Assembly (NCBI RefSeq): GCF_022317005.1
Contig: NZ_CP081006.1
Coordinates: 2,356,001-2,420,000, forward strand
Direction of reading: 5' to 3'
Length of the DNA: 64,000 bases
Source of the DNA: Mycobacterium sp. IDR2000157661
Lineage (GTDB): Bacteria; Actinomycetota; Actinomycetes; Mycobacteriales; Mycobacteriaceae
Of the stretch, positions 15,827-25,023 are shown piece after piece; the stretch's first letter is position 1, and each line of letters begins with the position of its first letter. The notes beneath the pieces were generated by a model. It did no database searches, had not been told where the DNA came from, and saw only the letters and a program-made list of their open reading frames with translations. The position numbers and the translations under genes are program-made.

Positions 15827-17389
15827 ATGGCGGACTTCGACGCGATAGTGATCGGTGCCGGGCACAACGGTTTGACCGCGGCGACCTTGTTGCAGAAGGC
15901 CGGGGTGCGCACGCTGTGCCTGGATGCCAAGCTCTACGCGGGCGGGATGGCCTCCACCGTCGAACTGTTCGACGGCTTCCGCTTCGAGATCGCCGGCTCA
16001 GTGCAGATTCCCACATCGGCCGCGGTTAGCCGGGAGCTCGGTCTCGACCAGCTGCCCAACGTCGAGCTCGACGTGATGTCGGTGTCGCTGCGCGGCGTCG
16101 GCGACGAGCCGCTGATCTACTACACCGACCCGATGAAGCTGCTGACTCACCTCAACGAGGTGCACGGCGCCGAGGCCGTCAACGGGATGGCCGGCCTGAT
16201 GGCCTGGTGTCAGGCGCCTACACGGGCACTCGGCCGATTCGATGCCGGACAGCCACCGAAAACACTCGATGAGATGTACGCGTGTGCGACAAACGAGTTC
16301 GAACGATCGACGATCACCGACCTGCTCTTCGGCTCCGTCACCGACGTGCTGGACCGCTACCTGCCGGACAAGGAGAAGAACGGTGCGCTGCGGGGGATGT
16401 TGTCACTGCTGGCGTGCAACACCACTTACCGCGGCCCCGCCACACCGGGGACCGCCGCGGCGCTGGCCTACGGCTTCGCCGTTCCGGACGAGAACGCATT
16501 GCTGGTCAAGAAGTTACGTGGTGGAATCGGGGCGTTGACGTCGCACCTGTGCGATGTGTTCGCCGCCGCCGGTGGTGAACTACGACTGCGCAGCAAGGTC
16601 ACCGAAATCACGGTCACCGAGGGCCGGGTAAGCGGCATCCGTTTCGAGGACGGCACGGCGATCGCCGCCCCCGTCGTGGTTTCCGGCATCGCGCCGGACC
16701 TGACGGTCAACGGACTCGTCGATTCCGCGGCCCTTCCGCCGGACGTGCGTGAGCGGTTCGCCCGCGTGGATCACCGCGGCAGCTACCTGCAGATGCATTT
16801 CGCACTGGACGGAATCCCTCAGTTCGCCGCCCCCTACGAGGTGCTCAACGCTCCCGCGATGCAGTCCAACATCGGAATCTTCAGCACCCCCGAGGAATTG
16901 CAGCAACAGTGGGAGGACTGCCGGCGCGGCATCGTGCCCGCGGACCCGGCGATCGCACTGCAGATCCCGTCGGTCAACGACCCGGGCCTGGCCCCGCCGG
17001 GCAAGCACGCGGCGTCGGCGTTCTCGTTGTGGTTCCCGATCGAGGAGGCGCAGAAGAGCTACGGCGAGATGAAGGTGGAGATGGGCCGCCGGGTCATCGA
17101 GAAGATCACCCGACTGGCGCCGAACTTCGAGAGCCTCATCGTGCGTCACACCACCTTCACCCCCAAGCACATGGGCACGATGTTCGGGGCGCCCGGCGGC
17201 GACTACTGCCACGGGCTGATCCACCCCGACCAGATCGGACCCAACCGGCCGGGGCCCAAAGGTTATGTCGGTCAACCGATTCCGCTCGACGGTCTGTACC
17301 TGGGCAGCGCGGGGTGTCACGGCGGACCCGGCATCACCTTCGTGCCCGGCTACAACGCCGCCAAGCAAGCGCTCGCCGACCTGTCCTGA
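15827..17389 (+). CDS. CrtI-like FAD oxidoreductase (phytoene-desaturase / PYROXD2 superfamily)
   Basis: 520 residues from ATG 15827. N-terminal dinucleotide fold DAIVIGAGHNGLTAATLLQK and the second FAD strand LCLDAKLYAGGMAST; C-terminal FAD-closing motif LYLGSAGCHGGPGITFVPGYN. Size and motifs match actinobacterial relatives of carotenoid desaturases and PYROXD2, which act on lipid-like substrates. No carotenoid genes are nearby, so pigment synthesis is not implied. Follows the perfect TetR operator by 25 bases and is followed by an epimerase-like gene, suggesting a small regulated lipid-modifying unit. Confidence 0.85.
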   Translation: MADFDAIVIGAGHNGLTAATLLQKAGVRTLCLDAKLYAGGMASTVELFDGFRFEIAGSVQIPTSAAVSRELGLDQLPNVELDVMSVSLRGVGDEPLIYYTDPMKLLTHLNEVHGAEAVNGMAGLMAWCQAPTRALGRFDAGQPPKTLDEMYACATNEFERSTITDLLFGSVTDVLDRYLPDKEKNGALRGMLSLLACNTTYRGPATPGTAAALAYGFAVPDENALLVKKLRGGIGALTSHLCDVFAAAGGELRLRSKVTEITVTEGRVSGIRFEDGTAIAAPVVVSGIAPDLTVNGLVDSAALPPDVRERFARVDHRGSYLQMHFALDGIPQFAAPYEVLNAPAMQSNIGIFSTPEELQQQWEDCRRGIVPADPAIALQIPSVNDPGLAPPGKHAASAFSLWFPIEEAQKSYGEMKVEMGRRVIEKITRLAPNFESLIVRHTTFTPKHMGTMFGAPGGDYCHGLIHPDQIGPNRPGPKGYVGQPIPLDGLYLGSAGCHGGPGITFVPGYNAAKQALADLS

Positions 17390-17433
17390 CCGTTCCGGTT
17401 TCGGGGTGGACCGCGCAGGGAATGCCGTCGGCT

Positions 17434-18417
17434 ATGGGACTCACGGTGGCCGTGACCGGGCCCACGGGCGAGATCGGCATGTCGGCAGTGCAAGCGCTCG
17501 AGGGCCTCGACGAGGTGGACGAGATAGTCGGGATGGCGCGTCGGCCGTTCGACGCTGCGGCGCAGGGCTGGTCGAAGACCCGCTATCAGCAGGGTGACAT
17601 TCTCGACCGCGATGCGGTCGACGCCCTGGTCGCCGACGCCGACGTGGTCATCCACCTGGCGTTCATCATCATGGGTTCGCGCGAGGAGAGCGCGCGGGTC
17701 AATCTGGCGGGCACCCGCAACGTCTTCGAGGCGACCGTGGCAGCGGCGCGCCCACACCGGCTGGTGTACACCTCCTCGGTGGCGGCCTACGGGTACCACT
17801 CCGACAATCCCGTGCCGATCACCGAGACGGTGCCGCCGCGAGGCTCACCAGAGCACTACTACTCCGAGCAGAAGGCCGAATGCGAAGCCGCCCTGGCCGA
17901 GATCACCGGCGGGACGCCGCTGCAGGTGTACGTGCTGCGGCCCTGCATCGTCGCCGGCCCGAAGGCGCCGGCGCTGGCCGACGCCATGCCCTGGAACCAG
18001 TTGCCCGGCCCGGTCCGGCGGATCACCCAGATGCTGCCGCTGCTCAAGCCGCCGTTTCCCGACCCCGGAACGCCGCTGCAACTGGTCCATCACGACGACG
18101 TCGCCACCGCGATCGCGCTGGCCGCCACCACGTCCGCACCGTCGGGCGCCTACAACATCGCCGGCGACGGGGTGGTGTCGATGTCCGAGTTGGCCAGGGC
18201 GCTGGGGGCGCGTCCGGTACCGGTGCCAAGGGCCGCCGCGACCGTGGCCTCGGATGTCATCGCCCGCCTACCGTTCGTGCCTTCGGTGCTCGAGTGGCTG
18301 CACGTCGGGCGCACCTCGGTGGTCATGGACACCACCAAGGCGATGGCCGAGTTGGGATGGAAGCCGAAATATACGGCCGCCGAGACGCTTTCGGCGTTGG
18401 CCTCGTCGCGGTCCTAG
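17434..18417 (+). CDS. NAD-dependent epimerase/dehydratase-family protein (extended SDR)
   Basis: 327 residues from ATG 17434; ATG 17422 is also in frame but AGGGA then lies only one base away. Rossmann motif VTGPTGEIG, VIHLAF, TSSVAAYG and YYSEQK (catalytic Tyr-x-x-x-Lys). Extended-SDR fold of the kind acting on nucleotide sugars, sterols or aldehydes. 44 bases after the CrtI-like gene on the same strand, so probably the same transcript. Ends in a CTAG stop shared with the convergent zinc-finger gene. Confidence 0.85.
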   Translation: MGLTVAVTGPTGEIGMSAVQALEGLDEVDEIVGMARRPFDAAAQGWSKTRYQQGDILDRDAVDALVADADVVIHLAFIIMGSREESARVNLAGTRNVFEATVAAARPHRLVYTSSVAAYGYHSDNPVPITETVPPRGSPEHYYSEQKAECEAALAEITGGTPLQVYVLRPCIVAGPKAPALADAMPWNQLPGPVRRITQMLPLLKPPFPDPGTPLQLVHHDDVATAIALAATTSAPSGAYNIAGDGVVSMSELARALGARPVPVPRAAATVASDVIARLPFVPSVLEWLHVGRTSVVMDTTKAMAELGWKPKYTAAETLSALASSRS

Positions 18418-18761
18418 TCGCCGCGCCGGCGCAACCGCGCCATCCAGTCCTTCGGAACCCGGCCGCGCGGACCTGGCGCCGTCTCGTCGGGCGGACGGCT
18501 CTCGGGCGGGGCCAGTGGTGGGCCGTCGTCGTAGGAGTTGGTGTCGTAGTTCCAGAACCAGTCCTCGTCCGGCTCGAACGACCGGATGACCGGGTGTCCG
18601 GTGGCGCGCCAGTGGGCCGACGCGTGGCGGGCCAGCGAGTCGTCACAGCATCCGATGTGTCCGCAAGCCGCACACCGGCGCAGGTGCACCCACCACCCGC
18701 CGTGCGCCTCACACTCGGCGCACCCGGTGCCGCTCGGTGGGACCGACGCATCGACGTCCAT
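18414..18761 (-). CDS. UBP-type zinc-finger protein
   Basis: 115 residues. GCAECEAHGGWWVHLRRC, ACGHIGCCDDS and RHASAHWRATGHPV reproduce the ZnF-UBP fold, with Cys and His ligands for zinc. In eukaryotes this fold reads the C-terminus of ubiquitin; stand-alone mycobacterial versions have no assigned role. The tail is acidic then Pro/Arg-rich (PKDWMARLRRRGD). Stop overlaps the epimerase stop in a CTAG. Confidence 0.88.
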   Translation of the reverse strand: MDVDASVPPSGTGCAECEAHGGWWVHLRRCAACGHIGCCDDSLARHASAHWRATGHPVIRSFEPDEDWFWNYDTNSYDDGPPLAPPESRPPDETAPGPRGRVPKDWMARLRRRGD

Positions 18762-18869
18762 AGCCGACGACACTACCGATGATCGCGGTGCGCGCGCTCG
18801 GGATCCGTTCGCGCGCGCAAAGCTCCCAAAGCTCCATGCCGTCAACCGTAATCGGGCTAGGGTCAGGCC

Positions 18870-19313
18870 ATGGCTACCAGCGATTCCCGCGAGGTCGTGA
18901 TCGAGGCGAGCCCCGAGGAGGTTCTCGACGTCATCGCCGACGTCGAGTCCGCGCCGGAATGGTCGTCCCAGCATCAGGGCGCAGAGGTGCTCGACAGGGA
19001 CGCCGAGGGCAGGCCGGGCCGGGTGCGGCTGAAGCTCAAGACCATGGGTATCTCCGACGAACAAGTGGTGCAGTACACCTGGACCGACAACACCGCCAGT
19101 TGGAAGCTGCTGGAGTCGAGCCAACTCAAGACCCAGGACGCCTCCTACACGCTGACACCCGACGGCGACAAGACGAAGGTGCGCTTCGAGATCACCGTCG
19201 ATCCGTCGGTTCCGATCCCCGGCTTCGTGCTCAAGCGTGCGATGAAGGGTGGACTGGAGGCCGCCACCGACGGGCTGCGCAAGCAGGTCCTCAAGGTCAA
19301 GAAGGGCAAATAG
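18870..19313 (+). CDS. START/SRPBCC-fold protein, paralogue 1 of the far cluster
   Basis: 147 residues from ATG 18870, leaderless by its TAGGGT hexamer six bases upstream. Begins SREVVIEASPEEVLDVIADV and continues through YTLTPDGDKTKVRFEI, the ligand-cavity fold seen in Rv0854, Rv0856 and Rv0857. Ends in a basic tail KQVLKVKKGK. Likely binds a hydrophobic ligand. Two relatives follow at 19348 and 20941, around far. Function unassigned. Confidence 0.87.
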   Translation: MATSDSREVVIEASPEEVLDVIADVESAPEWSSQHQGAEVLDRDAEGRPGRVRLKLKTMGISDEQVVQYTWTDNTASWKLLESSQLKTQDASYTLTPDGDKTKVRFEITVDPSVPIPGFVLKRAMKGGLEAATDGLRKQVLKVKKGK

Positions 19314-19347
19314 TTTCGACGAGGGCTCGGCTGGCAATCAGTTCGGC

Positions 19348-19788
19348 ATGGCTGTCACCGAGACCCGTGAAGTCGTCATCGAGGCGACGCCCGACGAGAT
19401 CATGGAAGTGCTCTTCGACCTGGAGTCGCTGACCGAGTGGTCGTCGACACACCAAAAGGTAGAGGTTCTCGAACGCGACGAGCAGGGGCGCCCGACCAAG
19501 TCCCGTCAGGTCGTCAAGATCGTCGGGGTGACCGATGAACAGGTACTCAACTACACCGTGCACGAGGACGGCGTCGGCTGGACGCTGGAGAGCGCCAAAC
19601 AGCAACGCGCACAGGAGGGCCGCTACACGCTCACTCCCGACGGCGACGGCACCAGGGTCCGATTCGAACTCACCGTCGACCCGCTGGTCCCGTTGCCGGG
19701 TTTCTTGATCAAGAAGGGCGCCAAGGGCCTGATGGAGACCGCGACCGACGGACTGCGCAAGCGGGTGCTGAAGGTCAAGAAGGGCTGA
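19348..19788 (+). CDS. START/SRPBCC-fold protein, paralogue 2
   Basis: 146 residues from ATG 19348, 34 bases after paralogue 1 and closely similar to it (TREVVIEATPDEIMEVLFDL, YTLTPDGDGTRVRFEL, RKRVLKVKKG). A recent tandem duplicate. Same basic C-terminal tail. Probably binds the same type of hydrophobic ligand. Confidence 0.87.
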   Translation: MAVTETREVVIEATPDEIMEVLFDLESLTEWSSTHQKVEVLERDEQGRPTKSRQVVKIVGVTDEQVLNYTVHEDGVGWTLESAKQQRAQEGRYTLTPDGDGTRVRFELTVDPLVPLPGFLIKKGAKGLMETATDGLRKRVLKVKKG

Positions 19789-19808
19789 GCGCCGTTAGTC
19801 TGCCAGTC

Positions 19809-20885
19809 ATGGGCGGACCACTGGCGGGTGTGCGGGTCGTCGAACTCGGCGGTATCGGTCCCGGACCGCACGCGGCGATGGTGCTGGCCGATCTCGGGGC
19901 GGACGTGGTGCGCGTGCGCAGGCCAGGCGGACTGCAGATGCCGGCCGAGAACATCGACCTGATGCACCGCGGCAAGCGCATCGTCGACCTCGACGTGAAG
20001 AAGGACCCGCAGGCGCTGCTTGATCTCGTCGCGAAGGCCGACGTGCTGATCGACGCGTTCCGGCCCGGCACCTGCGAGCGTCTGGGCATCGGACCGGACG
20101 ACTGTGCGGCTCGCAACCCGCGGTTGATCTTCGCCAGGATCACCGGGTGGGGGCAGCACGGCCCGCTGGCGCAGACCGCCGGCCACGACATCAACTACCT
20201 GTCGCAGACCGGCGCGCTGTCGGCGATCGGCTACCGGGACCGGCCGCCCGTCGCACCGTTGAACCTGGTGGCCGATTTCGGCGGTGGGTCGATGTTCGTG
20301 CTGCTCGGCATCGTCGCCGCGCTGTATGAGCGGGAGCGCTCGGGCATGGGGCAGGTGATCGACGCGGCCATGGTCGACGGCGTCTCGGTGCTCGCTCAGA
20401 TGGCATGGACCATGAAGGCCACCGGCACGCTGCGCGACGAGCGGGAGTCGTTCCTGCTCGACGGCGGCGCGCCGTTCTATCGCACCTATGAGACGGCCGA
20501 CGGCAGGTACATGGCCGTCGGCGCGATCGAACCGCAGTTCTTCGCCCAGTTGCTGGCCGGTCTCGGGCTGACCACCGACGATGTGCCGAGCCAGATGGAC
20601 AAGGCCGCGTTTCCCGAAATGCACCGGCTGTTCGCGCAGTGCTTTGCGAACAAGACCCGCGACGAGTGGGAGACGGTCTTCGCCGGCACCGACGCCTGTG
20701 TCACACCGGTTCTCACGTGGACCGAGGCCGCGCAGAACGAGCATTTGCGGGCGCGGTCAACTCTGCTGCGCGCCAACGGCGTCGATCAGGCCGCCCCCGC
20801 GCCGCGCTTCTCGCGTACACCCGCCGATTCGGTGGATCCACCGCCGCAGATCGTCACGCCGATCGCCGATATTGACTGGGATTGA
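19809..20885 (+). CDS. far: Fatty-acid-CoA racemase / alpha-methylacyl-CoA racemase (class III CoA-transferase family)
   Basis: 358 residues from ATG 19809, leaderless (TAGTCT seven bases before). CaiB/BaiF fold: GVRVVELGGIGPGPHAAMVLADLGADVVRV at the start, HRGKRIVDLDVK, and GHDINYLSQTGAL, where His-Asp are the racemase bases of Mcr. Counterpart of Rv0855 (far). It inverts the alpha-methyl centre of branched acyl-CoAs, needed before beta-oxidation of phytanate- and sterol-derived chains. Flanked by SRPBCC proteins as in M. tuberculosis. Confidence 0.92.
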   Translation: MGGPLAGVRVVELGGIGPGPHAAMVLADLGADVVRVRRPGGLQMPAENIDLMHRGKRIVDLDVKKDPQALLDLVAKADVLIDAFRPGTCERLGIGPDDCAARNPRLIFARITGWGQHGPLAQTAGHDINYLSQTGALSAIGYRDRPPVAPLNLVADFGGGSMFVLLGIVAALYERERSGMGQVIDAAMVDGVSVLAQMAWTMKATGTLRDERESFLLDGGAPFYRTYETADGRYMAVGAIEPQFFAQLLAGLGLTTDDVPSQMDKAAFPEMHRLFAQCFANKTRDEWETVFAGTDACVTPVLTWTEAAQNEHLRARSTLLRANGVDQAAPAPRFSRTPADSVDPPPQIVTPIADIDWD

Positions 20886-20940
20886 TAATTAGCTGCCAGA
20901 GACGGTGCGGCGGGCCTCCGGCTTAGCTACCATTTACTTC

Positions 20941-21384
20941 ATGGCCGTGCGGGCATCGAGGGAAGTGGTTTTCGACGCACCGAAGGACGCGATCATGGCC
21001 GCCCTCGCCGACATCGAGGCCGTGCCGTCGTGGTCATCGCTGCACAAGACCGCTGAGGTTCTCGACCGGTATCCCGATGGGCGCCCCCACCACGTCAAGG
21101 CCACGTACAAGATCATGGGCATCACCGACCAGGAAGTCCTCGAGTACCACTGGGGCGACAACTGGATGGTGTGGGACGCCGAGGCGACGTTGCAGCAACG
21201 CGGGCAGCATGGCGAGTACAACCTCACGCCCGTCGGTGAGGACCGCACCCGGGTGCGCTTCGACATCATCCTCGATCTGGCGGCCCCGATCCCGGACTTC
21301 ATCATGCGCCGGGCCAAGAAGATGGTGCTCGACACCGCGACCGAGAGCCTGCGCAGGCAGGTCATGGCGGTCGGAACGACCTAG
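20941..21384 (+). CDS. START/SRPBCC-fold protein, paralogue 3
   Basis: 147 residues from ATG 20941, leaderless (TACCAT seven bases before). SREVVFDAPKDAIMAALADIEAV and LTPVGEDRTRVRFDIILDL match paralogues 1 and 2, but it is more divergent and its tail RRQVMAVGTT lacks the lysine run. Probably the most separate member of the set. Ligand unknown. Confidence 0.86.
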   Translation: MAVRASREVVFDAPKDAIMAALADIEAVPSWSSLHKTAEVLDRYPDGRPHHVKATYKIMGITDQEVLEYHWGDNWMVWDAEATLQQRGQHGEYNLTPVGEDRTRVRFDIILDLAAPIPDFIMRRAKKMVLDTATESLRRQVMAVGTT

Positions 21385-21716
21385 GAGCACCGACGACGAC
21401 GGCCGGCCGGCCATGTGCGCATCGCCTCAGAGTACTGGGCCGACTCGACGAAGTGGTTCCCGAATACCGTTGTGTACGAGGCTGGTTGGTTTGGCATGCC
21501 GAGCAGGTCGGTGATCGCCACGGCGACCGAAGGACAGGGGCAGGGTGCTCGGCCGCCGTCCCCTCGACCGGCCGAAGTAGTCCCCATTGGCCGCCGGCCG
21601 GACCGCCTTCGGGGGTGTCCCTCTGGTGCGGGCGACCGCGGAAGAGTACATTCTGTCCGCAGGTGAGCCGGGAAGTCTGGTCGGCGGTCAGTAACCCGAC
21701 TCGTGAAAGGCTCACC
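21385..21716. other. Non-coding gap before the ABC exporter
   Basis: 332 bases with no gene I can support. GC-rich, with a strong GAAAGG ribosome site at its end (21705-21710). Confidence 0.4.
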
Positions 21717-22640
21717 GTGCACGTTGATTCGAACGCGCCTGCGCGCGCTGCTGTGGACAATCCCATCCAGGTCGATGGGCTCACCAAACGCTTCGGTTCC
21801 GTCGTTGCCGTCGACGACCTGCATCTCACCGTCTCCGCGGGCGAGGTTTTCGGCTTTCTCGGCCCCAACGGCGCGGGAAAGTCGACGACGATCCGGTTGC
21901 TCCTCGGGCTGATCCGGCCGACTGCCGGGCGGGCGGCCGTCTTCGGCTGTGACGCAGGCGATGTGCGACGCGCACATCGCATGTTGGCCTATGTGCCCGC
22001 CGACGTGGCACTGTGGCCGAACCTGACCGGCGCCGAGACACTCGAACTGCTGGGAAATATCGGGCCCGGCGTCGACGTCGGCTACCGCACGGAACTGGTG
22101 GACCGGTTCGCCCTGGACCTCGACCGCCCCGGCAAGACCTATTCGACGGGCAACAGACAGAAGGTTGCACTGGTGGCCGCGTTCTCGACCCGTGCGCCAC
22201 TGCTGGTTCTCGACGAACCGACCAGTGGCCTGGACCCTTTGATGGAGCGGGAGTTTCGCCGCTGTGTCGGCGAGGCACGCGATCGCGGCCAGACCGTCTT
22301 CCTGAGTTCGCACCAGTTGGCCGAGGTCGAGGCCGTCTGTGACCGCGTCGCGATACTGCGGGCGGGACGGCTGGTGGAGATCGACACGATCGCCGACCTG
22401 CGCCGGTTGCGGCGCACCGTGGTGGAGGTGACCTACGACGGCGTCGAGCCTCCGCTCGACTCGGTGTCCGGCGTGTCGGACATGGTGCGGCTGCCGGGGG
22501 ACCGGTTGCGCTTCAGCCTGTCCGGCACCCCGACGGAGGCACTGAGAGCCCTCGCCAGAACGGAGATCACCGCTTTGGGTATGCGGGAACCGACGTTGGA
22601 GGAGATCTTCCTCGACTACTACGGGGAGCCCGTGCGATGA
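21717..22640 (+). CDS. ABC transporter ATP-binding protein
   Basis: 307 residues from GTG 21717, with GAAAGG six bases upstream; an upstream in-frame extension lacks any start signal. Walker A GPNGAGKST, signature replaced by YSTGNRQK (usual is LSGGQ), Walker B LLVLDEPTSGLDP and switch SSHQLAE. The C-terminal 80 residues resemble the DrrA/CcmA extension. Partner of the membrane gene that overlaps its stop (ATGA). Drug- or lipid-type exporter. Confidence 0.9.
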   Translation: MHVDSNAPARAAVDNPIQVDGLTKRFGSVVAVDDLHLTVSAGEVFGFLGPNGAGKSTTIRLLLGLIRPTAGRAAVFGCDAGDVRRAHRMLAYVPADVALWPNLTGAETLELLGNIGPGVDVGYRTELVDRFALDLDRPGKTYSTGNRQKVALVAAFSTRAPLLVLDEPTSGLDPLMEREFRRCVGEARDRGQTVFLSSHQLAEVEAVCDRVAILRAGRLVEIDTIADLRRLRRTVVEVTYDGVEPPLDSVSGVSDMVRLPGDRLRFSLSGTPTEALRALARTEITALGMREPTLEEIFLDYYGEPVR

Positions 22641-24265
22641 CCGCCGCCGTGACTGCTCCATCGGTGGTGGGTCCGCTGCCGACGGCCGCCGGCGTGGTCG
22701 GCCGGTTGATGGTCCGTCAGCTGCGCAGGGGCGCGCTCATCGTGACCGCGATCTGCGCGGGAATGTCGGCACTTGTTGCCGTGCAATATCAGTCGACCTT
22801 CTCCGGTGAGATGGGCCGGCGCGCCGTCGAGGCGCTGGCGAGCAACCCGGCGATCCGGGTGCTCTTCGGTCCGGCGGTAGCGCTGGACGATCCTGGCGGT
22901 TTCACCGTGTGGCGCACCGGAACACCGGTGATGATCCTGGCCGCGGTCTGGCTGATGCTGGCCGCGATCCGCGTGACCCGTGGGGAAGAGGACGCCGGTC
23001 GCTGGGACCTGTTGTTGGCCGGACGGTTACGGACGGTCGACGGGGTGGTGAGCTGCCTGGTCGCGGTCGCCGGTGCGGCCGTGGTGATCAGCGCCGCGGT
23101 CGGCGTCGCGATGGTCGCCGCGGGCACCGATCCCGCCGGGGCGCTCACCTACGCGCTGGGCGTCCTCGGCGTAACCGCCACGTTCGGCGCGGTGGGGCTG
23201 GCGGCGGCCCAGCTGATGCCGAACAGGTCGTCGGCGGTCGGAGCCTCGGTCGGCGTTCTCGGGATGACGGTCCTGCTGCGGATGGTGGCCGACGGCGTCG
23301 ACGCGCTGGGTTTCGCGTCATGGTTGACGCCGTTCGGTCTGGTATCGCGGGCCGCGCCGTACGCGGACAACAGGATGCTGCCGTTGGCGGTGCTGGCGCT
23401 GTTCGCCGTCGTGGCAGGCGCAGTGGCGGTGATGGCGGCGCGCGGACGTGACGTCGGCGGCGGGTGGGTCGCGGTCCGCGTCCGTCGCGCACCACGGTTA
23501 CACCTACTCGGGTCGGTCACCGGGTTTGCGGCCCGGCGCGCGGTGCGGCCGACGCTCGGCTGGCTGGTCGGTGTCGGCGCATATTTCCTCATCGTCGGCG
23601 CGATCATCGCCTCGGTCCTCGAATTCTTCGCCGAGAACCCGCGATTCGCCGAACTGGCCGCCGCAGCCGGTATGGGCGGGCTCGACGCCGCGGCCGGGTT
23701 CGCCGCGGCGCTGTTCAGCTTGTTGGTGATTCCGGCCGGCCTCTATGCGGCGACGCGCCTGTCGGCGTTCGCCGCCGACGAGCGCGAAGGGCGCTCGGCG
23801 ATGATGCTGGCCGCGCCCGTGTCGCGGAACCGACTGCTGGGCGCTGAGGTCCTGGTGGCCGGTGCCGGAGTCCTGATCCTGCACGGCGTCGCCGCGGTCG
23901 CGATGTGGGTCGGGGCCGCTGCGACCAAGGCGCAATTGGGTTTCGGGGACGCCTTCGCCGGCGCCCTGAATACCGCTCCGGCGTCCTTGCTGGCCCTCGG
24001 TGCTGCGGCACTGGCGGTGGGGTGGGTGCCCGGTGCCGTGACCGCCGTCGGCGCGGTGCCGGTTGTCGGCGGCTTCCTGCTCAGCGTCGTCGCCGACAGC
24101 GCGGGCGCTCCCTCCTGGGTCTCGCAGGCGTCGCCGTTCGTCCACATCGCGGCGGTGCCCGCGGCAGCGCCGAACTGGCCGGCCATCGTGGTCTTCTTGG
24201 TCGTCACCGCGGTCCTGGCCGGCGTGGGCCTGCACGGGTACCGGCGGCGGGACACCGACGTGTGA
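22637..24265 (+). CDS. ABC-2 type exporter membrane protein, double length
   Basis: 542 residues, ATG overlapping the ATPase stop. About twelve hydrophobic segments in two halves, so a full-length exporter permease of the tetronasin/polyketide-antibiotic resistance type. Both halves contain the amphipathic pattern before the first helix and RGEEDAGRWDLLLAGR (between helices 2 and 3) with EREGRSAMMLAAPVSR in the second half, a repeated signature. Substrate unknown. Converges with the second ABC operon. Confidence 0.85.
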   Translation: MTAAVTAPSVVGPLPTAAGVVGRLMVRQLRRGALIVTAICAGMSALVAVQYQSTFSGEMGRRAVEALASNPAIRVLFGPAVALDDPGGFTVWRTGTPVMILAAVWLMLAAIRVTRGEEDAGRWDLLLAGRLRTVDGVVSCLVAVAGAAVVISAAVGVAMVAAGTDPAGALTYALGVLGVTATFGAVGLAAAQLMPNRSSAVGASVGVLGMTVLLRMVADGVDALGFASWLTPFGLVSRAAPYADNRMLPLAVLALFAVVAGAVAVMAARGRDVGGGWVAVRVRRAPRLHLLGSVTGFAARRAVRPTLGWLVGVGAYFLIVGAIIASVLEFFAENPRFAELAAAAGMGGLDAAAGFAAALFSLLVIPAGLYAATRLSAFAADEREGRSAMMLAAPVSRNRLLGAEVLVAGAGVLILHGVAAVAMWVGAAATKAQLGFGDAFAGALNTAPASLLALGAAALAVGWVPGAVTAVGAVPVVGGFLLSVVADSAGAPSWVSQASPFVHIAAVPAAAPNWPAIVVFLVVTAVLAGVGLHGYRRRDTDV

Positions 24266-24273
24266 AGGTGGGT

Positions 24274-25023
24274 TCAGCTGTTGCGGGACACGAAGCGGCG
24301 GAACAACGGCCACGCGACGGCCGTGTTGTAGGCGACGCCGGCCACCAGGTAGGGCCACCAGGTCCCGTCCGCGTTGGCGACCCAGAACGCCTTGGCCGCC
24401 CAGTACGGGGGTAGCACCCCGAAGGCTAGATTCCATGGAGAGCCGATGAACCAGGGCAGGCAGGGCAGGCCGGCGATGAGCATGCCCAAACCGCGCACTG
24501 CCGCCAGCCCCTGAATCTTGTTGCCCGCCATCGCGACGATCAACAGCAGGGTGACGATCGCCGACAACCCGGCCAGCACCCCGATGGGAAACAGCGCAGG
24601 CAGCAGACCGGGACGCAGTATCCCGCTGAACGACAGCGTGGCCACGACATAAGCCGTTGTCACCGTGATCACCGTGGCGGCTCGGTAGCCGAAGAACGAC
24701 CCCATCGACACGGGTGTGACGCGTAGCGCCAGAAGTGTTCCCGCGTCGACCTCGTCGAGGATCAGGAATGCGGCCAGTGAGCCCGCGATGATGATGCTGG
24801 TGAGCAGCAGGAAGCCGGTCAGTATCAACGGGTAGTAGGGCGTCAGGTCGAAGCCGTAGCGGTCGTCGAGCATCGTCGTGATGCGGGGCGTCAGGACAGC
24901 GACCGCGGTCGTCCAGATGACCGGTGCGAACACCAGCATGACCAGCAGCGGGTCGCGGTAGGCGCCGCGCAGATCGTTGCGGCCGAACGCCTTCCAGGCT
25001 TTCGTGACGGTGGTGGCCATCAT
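24274..25023 (-). CDS. ABC-2 type permease, subunit B
   Basis: 249 residues, ATG 25023 overlapping the stop of the upstream permease (ATGA). Six hydrophobic segments; EVDAGTLLALRVTP is the ABC-2 cytoplasmic loop signature. Together with the next two genes upstream it makes a three-gene exporter (ATPase and two different permeases). Confidence 0.85.
   Translation of the reverse strand: MMATTVTKAWKAFGRNDLRGAYRDPLLVMLVFAPVIWTTAVAVLTPRITTMLDDRYGFDLTPYYPLILTGFLLLTSIIIAGSLAAFLILDEVDAGTLLALRVTPVSMGSFFGYRAATVITVTTAYVVATLSFSGILRPGLLPALFPIGVLAGLSAIVTLLLIVAMAGNKIQGLAAVRGLGMLIAGLPCLPWFIGSPWNLAFGVLPPYWAAKAFWVANADGTWWPYLVAGVAYNTAVAWPLFRRFVSRNS

Noticed and set aside
15827..17389. Carotenoid biosynthesis cluster
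   Set aside because: No crtB, crtE or cyclase nearby; the flavoprotein fits the wider CrtI/PYROXD2 superfamily.
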